Source: Candidatus Cloacimonadota bacterium | GTDB lineage: Bacteria > Muiribacteriota > UBA6191 | Direction: 5' to 3' | Assembly (NCBI GenBank): GCA_023954715.1 | Contig: JAGSHD010000024.1 | Location: 1 to 44,548 of the forward strand | Length of the DNA: 44,548 nucleotides | Part shown: piece by piece, positions 34,601-43,600 of the stretch | How the letters are laid out: every line of letters starts with the position of its first letter | How positions within the stretch are numbered: the first letter of the stretch is position 1 | Made by a program: the position numbers and the translations under genes | Notes under the pieces: generated by a model | The model's input: only the letters and a program-made list of their open reading frames with translations | Database searches by the model: none | What the model was told of the DNA's origin: nothing

Positions 34601-37600
34601 AATAACTCCTGTTGCTAAATAGATATTATCTATACTATGGGTATCCCACTTATCGTAAGTTAAACTATTGGTTTCAAAGTTAAAGTTACGTAAGCTACCT
34701 GTAGTGAAACTTCCTTCAGTTAAACCACCGGGTACAAAATCACCAGCGGTAATTGTTTGTAAAGCAATACGAGATTCAAAGATGGATTGATCTTTAATGT
34801 CTAGAGATTCAATACTATAGTCGCTGATATAAGGGTTATATTTTTCTCCATCTAAAACAAGAGCAGAACCTTTAGGACTTGGGGATGCAAATGTAGTTAA
34901 ACCAGATCCACTTGTTGATACTTTATACATCTTTACACTACCAACAGAAGGAAAGGTCCCAACAAAAAAGAGATCTTTACCATCCGATGAGAAAGATAAA
35001 GATAATAGATCTAAATCCTCATCAGTGATTGATGGAGTTAAGTCTGTTTCTGTACCAAAGGTGCTTGCTCCATCCCATTGAATTTTAACAATTTTAGTGT
35101 TAGTAGGAGACACTTCTTTTAAGGCATAAACATAATCATTAGCTACCGGTGAAAAGATAGGGGACTTGTAACTTTGTGCATTAGATATGACAGTAACAGG
35201 AGTAGTAAAGTCTCCGCTATTTGAATAGATTAGATTATCGTCTTTATCTATGGCCAAATAATTAGAGCTATCTTTTCTAGAAAACCTTTTAATCTCTATA
35301 TTTGGAGTTTTTAAACTAGCAACCCCATCTCCTGTATCATCAAAAGCAAGTAGCTTGTAGCTAGCGTCATTAAGATCCATGGCGATAGCTTCATACTCGT
35401 TTGTATCTGAAATGAGTTGATCCTCAAGAGTTGAAAAGTCTGGTTGCAGAGTGAAGTTATGACCATCGCTTGAGACTAGCATATCATTTTCATTGGTAGC
35501 ATCAGAGTAACCACCAATAATTGTTACTTTACTATTAAATTCAGCAATAGAAGGTAATCTTCTAGCAGTAAACTCAGAGCTTGGAGTTAATGAGGTAAAG
35601 TTACCTCCGCTAGCTCCATTCCAAGAATAAATCTGATTTAAGTTAGCACCGTTGTACCCACCATATACATATAAATCTTCTCCTCCACCATCATTAAAGG
35701 TTAAGACATCAAAATATCTAGCAGGAGTATAAGCTGGTGTAAATGTGGACTGATACCATTGAGTTCCGTTGTTAGTGTACCAAAGGTCGTTGAAATCTGC
35801 TGAGTCACCTTGTCCACCAAGCAAAAATAATCGATTGGCAGTATCATCTGTATAGGCGATAGTTTGATGGCCAGCACGTGGCTCGAAATGAGTGTAATAG
35901 GCTTTAGTGGGTTTAGGAAAGTCACTTATCCATCTAGCTATACCTTTGGAGATGCGAATTTCATCCATATACCCAATATATCTACCATCAGAAGCATTTG
36001 GTTGTCTTCGTCCAAAGATGATACCATCAGCATTAACAGAAAAGTCTGTATCATCTGAGGTTGGGTCATCACCTAGATTATTGTCTTCTGCAGTACCATC
36101 AATAAAAAGTATAACTGAGTCATTACTTCGTCTGACTATAGCGATATGATGCCATGTACCATCTCCTACATCTGTAATAGAAGTAACTTCGTCTCCGCCA
36201 ACTCTTAGTGTTAATGTACCAGCATTGTCTTTGATTTTAAGGCGTACATGCCCTTGGCCAGTTCCACCGCCAGAGATTTTATATTCAAGTAGTGTTCTAC
36301 TATTTGATGTGTCTCTATCTTTATCTGTAAAGTTGACCCAAAAATCTATAGTAAAAGCCTCTGTTGAAGCGCCACCAAAAAATTGAAAGTCAGCATTATC
36401 TGCAAGAGTTAATGAATCATCAATCCCATCAAAATAAATAGAAGTGTTACCAAATTTTTGATCACCATTTGAATGAGTAATTAAACCACCTCTTGAAACG
36501 GTCATTTGATTATGAGACATATCCGTAAAAGTAGCATTACCATTAGTAGTGTCTGAATGAATCAATAATACTGTCTCTGTGTCACTCATATTTACAGGTT
36601 CAGTTTTAGTAAATGAGATAAAATCATTGGAGAAATAAACATCATTTAGTCGACCCGTGCCATTATTGCCACCTATGATGTATACTTTACCACCATACAC
36701 AGAGAGACTAATTAGTCGTCTTGCACTAATATTTGCTGGAGTAGCCTCAAGTGTCCAAGTAATCCCATCAGAAGATTTATAAATAGTATTAGTATAGGTT
36801 CCAACAGAGCTTTCACCACAAGCAACATACATTGCACCACCAAATACAGCAGCACCAAAAAAAGCACGAGGTCCAAAACCAGCAGAGTTGGTTAACCTCT
36901 TAAAGATGAGGCCATCGTTTGAAACCCATACATCTTGTAAATAAGTACCGCCTTGATCTTTCCCCCCAATAACATAAAGCTTTCCACCAAGTGTTAAAAC
37001 CTTATGCCCCCGTCTCCCAGAAAACCTAGAAGCTACATCAAAGACTTGCTTTTCAACAGTCCCCGTATCCGTAGCAGCTAAAACAAGCGCAGTATTTGAT
37101 GTAAAAGAAAACTTATCTTTTGAAGCATTGAGTGAAAACTGAGTAGTATTAGTATCTGCTACAGGGGTCTGCCAAGTAAGGGAGGCTGACTCATCTTGAG
37201 AGACCTTATTAATATGATTATCTGCCTTATAAATAATATTAAAATCCACTGCACCAATGGTCTCTGTTAAAACTTGAGTACCAGTAGCTGTTTGATCTTT
37301 AATCTGTGAAGTACCTATAGCAAAGTCTTGAAACTTAACACCAGACACAGAAGAGATTTTACTAATATCAATAGAGTCTTGCAGATGATAAGGATGGATC
37401 GCACCTGTTGTAATAGAGTCTTTGTCAAAAGCATCATTTGCAATGATATTTCCACCAAGAAAAAAGTGAGAGTCTAATTTAGCAGCTGTGATTGTATTTG
37501 CATTTACTTGATCACTAGATAAGGTAAAAGCCTTTAATAAATCCTTATTCAAAAACCCAGTTTGTAAACTACTTGAGTCAATACTCTTATCTACAAATAA

Positions 37601-40600
37601 ATCTCCATAGACTGTATAGTTAGCAACATGAGTACTTAAAATATTACGACTCAAGATATTAGTAGATTCAACAGAAGAAGAAGAAAACTTAGTCCCTGGT
37701 AAAGACTTAACCTTCACATCCTCAGACTTCAGTGATCCATCAATCACATGAATAGATTGAATAATAGCATCCACTAAATGATCATTTTCAATTACTTGAT
37801 CTTTGATCTTAGCTGTTGTAACAACCTCATCTTCAAAGTGACGATTTATAATAGCCTTGTCTTGTACTTTTGCAAGTACAATAGCCTCAGATTGTACATG
37901 AATAGCACCAATACTATAAGATTGAATCTTACTCTTGGTAATAGCAAGATTTTTTATAACATCCCCAGAAATAGACTTTTGAGCAAAAACACTTTTTGTT
38001 AAATCACCAAAGATCTCATTATTTGTAATCTGTAAGGATTGTATATGTCTATTTTTAATGATCCCTAATTGCAGTTTGGAATTAAGCAAAGTATCTACTA
38101 AGATATTGTCTTTAGTAATGGTTTGTGAAGCAATCTTTGATGAAACAATAGAGTTATCTGAAACCATCCTATTTTTTACGATTGATGTGATTAAGTGAGA
38201 AGATAAGATTGCTTTAGCAATAATATTACCTGTAGTAATAATATTACTTTTTAACTTAGAATTAGTAATCGCATTGGTTTTAATGTGCTGAGCAAAAATA
38301 GAGTTAGATTTTATATCTAAAGCAGAAATAGACTCATTAGCAACTAATGAAGAGCGAATGGCTCTATCTTTTATAGATCGAGTCTTTATAGAGTTTGCTA
38401 GTATTTTAGCATTTGTAATCTGTTCGTCTTTTAAAACCCTAGAGCTCAGCTGATACATAGCAATAGATCTTGAGGTAATCGTTGTTGGATGAATGGCTCT
38501 ACTAGAAATTTGTTTGCTAGCTATATCGATTGCTAAAATCGATTGATCTTTTATAATCCGAGAGTCAATATGTAAGTCTTTAATATTGTCATAATCTATA
38601 GAAGAAGTAGCAAAGTTAATATTAACAAATGTTTCTAGATGAATTTTATCACTGGAGATCGTAGAAGATTTAAATACTTTAGATAATAAAGTATTTGTTG
38701 TGATTTTATTCTCAGAGATAGCATCATTTTGAATATGGGCAGATAATACTTGAGACTCATCAATATCTTCGCTTAAAACATCTAAGTCTTTTATTTGTAA
38801 ACTTTGAATTGTCTCTGAGGCTATTTTAATATTAGTAATAGATTGAGGATCAAAATTATAATGGACTAAATCCAAAGTAATGATTTTAGTCTGATCCACA
38901 CTATTTGCAAAAAACTTACCAGCGATAGCTGCATTGTCTTGGTAGTTTTGAGTAATAATAGTTTGATCAATAAGATGAGTTGAATCAATATTAAAATCTT
39001 TAATTCGAGCAGATGTAAATGTTTGTGATGCAATATCTTGTGATCGAATAGAGTCTGTAACAAAGTGATCTCTTAAAATAGAGTTAGCCAAAATATTATT
39101 GGTTGTTATAGAGAAATTATCTATATTGGTAGAAGCAAGACCAAGGTCTTGGATTTTACTACCAGATATAGTTAAGGTTGCCACATCTGTTGTTTGTATG
39201 GATTGATCTTTTATATGCAAAGATAAAATCTGTTCATCTAAAATATGTCCATTAGTTATAATCTTTGATGCTAATGTTGCTGTATGAAAAGCAAAGGGTT
39301 GTATTCTTGAAAAGGCGATCCCAGATAAAGCGATTTTATCTCTTGTAATAGCATCTGTTTGTATATGAATAGATAAAATAGAGTTTGCACTTAGATTTTG
39401 AGGGTTAATAGTATTGCTTCTAAAGTCTGAGTTTGTAATAGAGTTATCTAAGATCTCTTGGCTTTTTATAGTGTAAAGTTTGATATGCTCTTGTAGGATA
39501 TTTTGAGTCTTTAGTTTTGTACTAGAGATAGAGGAGCTTTGAAAGTGTCTTCTTGCAATGGAGTTAGAAGCAAGTTTTTGTTTGGTAATAGATAGGTTTT
39601 GAAAGTCTTTATTTTGCAAAGTGTAATCTAAAAACTCTCTTGATGTTATAGATAAAGGCTGTACTCGATCTAATATGATCGATTCATTTGAAAAATCTTG
39701 GCTTAAAAGAGTTTTTGAAACAATTTTAGTATTGGTAATAGCAGATGTATTGATCTTAATATTTGTGATAGCACCTGTATTTATAATAAAAGAGTCTACA
39801 GCTAGAGTTAAAATCTCTATAAAACCAACAGAGTCATCAGAAAAGTCTTCTGTGATTAAGGAGTTATTTGTAATCTTATTAGCATAAATGGCGTTATCTT
39901 TAATATGATAGTTTCTGATTTGATCCGTTAAAATCTTATTATTTGTAATAGAGTCTGCAATGATCTTTTCATTTTGAATCGCTAAGAAAGCTATTTTTTT
40001 AGCAGATAAAGTTTGGTTTTGAATCTTCTGTGAGATCATAGACTTTCTAGCTAAATGATTTTGATTCAAAACATTCTTTTTAAAGTGTGGGTTTTGCAAA
40101 GAAGAGTTGACTAAGTGTCTGGATTGCAAAGTATTATTTGCAATCTTTGAGGCATCTACTGTTTGAGCAAAGAGTTTATTTTGCGAAACGATATAGCTTT
40201 TGAAGTGCTTGGATTGCAAAGTCTGATTAGCAATCTTTGTTTGATCGATGGTATTTGTAACAAAGTCATAGTGCTCTATACTATTATTAATAATATCTGC
40301 TCCTGTGACTTGTTTTAATAAAGTACCATCTCCAGTAAACTTTGTTGCTTGTACTCGTCCGTCTCCATATAAAATAACTTGGTTTGTACCGGATGGATCT
40401 TTTTGTACAAGCAATGGATTATTTGATGCTGCATCAGGCCATAGCATGATGTTGTTTCCACTAGCAATGAAGGTGTTTTTTTCACTTAAGATATTTTGAA
40501 CATCTCTTCTTAGAATATCTGTTAAGAGATGACCTTGGATTACAGAGTGTTCATGTAATGTATCTGCGTTTTGGTTTTCTTTACCAACGAGTTTATATAA

Positions 40601-43600
40601 AACATTCGATGTTAGTTTAATACTAGCTAAAGAAGCACCTGGTTTTGTAAAAACTAAACCATTGGTAGAATCGATTTGAAAGCGACCATCAATATCTAAG
40701 TGACCTGTTGAAAAAAGAGTATGGTTTGCTGAGATAGAAAAAGAGCCGTTTTCTAAAGTAAGAATGGTATGAGAAGCGTTTGAGTCATAGGAGTGTAAAA
40801 CAAAGTTATCTTGTTTTGAATCAATATAGACTCCGTCATTTGCTTGTATTTTACGAAGTTTTATTTTTTGTAGAGTAGTAAATTTAGATGGATCTAATGA
40901 TAGAGTCACGCGATCTGAATCTAAGATAGATTCAAAGTGCATTGGTCCAAAGACTTTTAAACCACCTCCTGTATTGCTTGCATTTTTAATTATTTTTAAA
41001 TGATTAAAACGAGTCACTTGATTCGGATCGATTTGGTAGTAGCTTGAGTCTTTGTCATGAATGATAGGAGTGATCAATCTATTTTGACTTACAATTTGGT
41101 CTTTTATATTAACATTATTGAATTGAGCGTTTAGTGGGGTATTTAAGATGGTGTTGCTTAAAACAAGTTGAGGCTGGTTTGAAGAAAAAATTAAAAGCTG
41201 ATTTGTTTTTTTAATTTGTGAATCTAAGGAGTATAAAGAAGCAACGATTTCATCTTTATAGTGCATCGCTCCACTAGAGTGGATAAAACCTTTGGTTGAA
41301 ATAGTAAATTGCTTATTAGAGATTTCAAAAGAAGAAGAGAGTAGATGGACATCTTCATCAATGGTTGTATGAGAAAGGATATTTAATCCATTGGTTGAAT
41401 TTTGATACAAGCCTTGAGAAATAGTGATGGTGCTTAAAGGGGAGTCTAGTCTAAAGTCTTCTTCTAAAACAAGATTTGTAGCATTGGTAATATCTCCAAT
41501 TTTTGAGACTAAAAAACGACTTGGTCCGGCTGCATTACCTTGTTTTATTTCAATGGAGTCGTTGTGAAGACTAGAGTGTGAAAAACTCAAGGTATTTGCA
41601 AAGCTCATCTGATTTGACACAGTTAAAGTGTTGTGGATTTGTACGCTTTTAGTAACAAGAGAAAAACCAGCTTGAGCTGAGTTTAGATAGAGTTGATTTA
41701 GATTACTTTGTTGGTCTGGATCTAAATAAAAATCTGGGTTTGTGTCAAAAAACTGCTTTAAAGTCATTCGTCGCAAAACATCTAAGTTATTTGCTGTGAT
41801 GTTTCTTGAAATAGAAAGAATTTTACTTGAGTCATTAGATGAAAAACCATTAGCTCCATGGATATCTAAAGTATTATTTAGATTAAGTAAGAAAAAGTCA
41901 GAAGTACTATTTAAGTCTAAAAAATAAGAGTTAGAGTTTTGATCCATAAAACGATCGGCTATGATTTTATCGTTGGTATATAAACTAGAGCTTACAAAGA
42001 CATTTTTAGCCACCGAGTACAAAGAGCTTGAGATCACTTGTCTATCTACAGATAAGTCTTTGTGAAACTTTAAATCATTGTCAACAAAGAGATGATTTAG
42101 TTTGGTTTGCTTTTGAGTGTTGCCATGATAGGGGTTAAGTAAAAAAGTATTATCTAAAGATCGAAACTGAATGGGATCAGTAGAATCTACTAAATCTAGA
42201 TACATACTAGCTGTTAGATGCTCTCTTACTTTTAATGCTGCTTTAATGATGGTATTACTAATATTATCTAAGGTAGCGCCTTCTGCATCATCTGAGATGA
42301 CTAAGGTATCTGAAACAGATAAACTATTGATTACACTTAAACCACTTGGATCCACAAAAAAAGCGGAGTTTTGAGCATCATTGAACTTATAGGCTGCTAC
42401 TGATGTAGGAGTAGAGTTAGGAGAGCTTAAGATAATTTTTGTATTTAAAAAAGGAGATTTAGTTAAGCTAAGGTTTTTAGTTACATTTAAAGATTTTTTA
42501 AAAACATGGTACCGAGCGTTTGCGATAAAAAATGGATTGTACTCTCCTGTATGAAAACGATATTTTTTAAAGTTATTAGATTTAAAAGCTTGAGAGTCAT
42601 AAGGAGTGGCGTTTAAAACTAAGTTACCATTAACAGATAAAGCAGATTGCTCGGGGTTATTTACATTTAGGTCTCTAGAAAGAGTTAGATTATCTCCAAA
42701 GAAATCTAAAAAAGGAGCATCATCTTCACAATCTAAATTAGGCGCTACACATTGAACAAACTTAAAGTTTGTTAAACCAGGGTATCTAGCCCCAACAGCA
42801 ATATAGTTAGAGCTAGCTCTAACACCAGCTAAAAATATATTTAATGAATTACTTTTGGTAATTAAAGAGTAGTTTGTAAAAATAGATGTGTCTTCTGCGT
42901 AGGAGAAATGGTTTTGGTTTACAAAAATATTTTGTTCATCTAAATAGGCTAAATCATCAGATATTCTTCTTTTAATTAAATGATCGTTTTTAACCTGATT
43001 TAATTTGTTGATCATTTCATCAGAATCAGCACCGGTTCTTAGATCGTGACGGTGCAGTTTAAGACCTGTTTCTGGGTCGATATAGGTTTCGTTGTTACTT
43101 TGTTGCCAATCATGTAAGGCACCGATTTGTTGTTTTTGACCAATGAGAGCAAAAAGCTTTTCAAAGCTTAAAATCTTTGATTCACCAAACTGGATTTTAT
43201 TAAAGATAGATAATCCGTGAGGGATTACTTGGTAGGGGTATTTTAAATCGATGGGTTGAGAAGTATCATAAAGACCTAGTGCTTCTACATATTTATCTTG
43301 GGCTGTAATATTTAAAGCCCCCGGAAAGACTCCACCTATATGTAAAAAGGATTGATTACTTAATTTTATATCTGAGTCTTGGTCTAAGATAACTTCTGTG
43401 AGACCATTAGAGTCTAAATTAGCGACTCTTGCAAAAGTGTTAGCTGCATCTTGGTGATCTTGGATTTTTAGTCCGTGCAATACAAGGGTTTGTGTAACAC
43501 AAGCTTGATAGTTTAAAGATGTTTGATTACACATACCGCTTTGATCTGCTTGGGTTGCGATTAAAGGGGTTTGAATATCTCCTGCGTCTAAAACAAGGCT

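Noticed and set aside
31950..40315. Reading the period-5 tracts as a CRISPR array or tandem DNA repeat
   Set aside because: The repetition is at protein level with diverged codons; there are no identical DNA repeats or uniform spacers.
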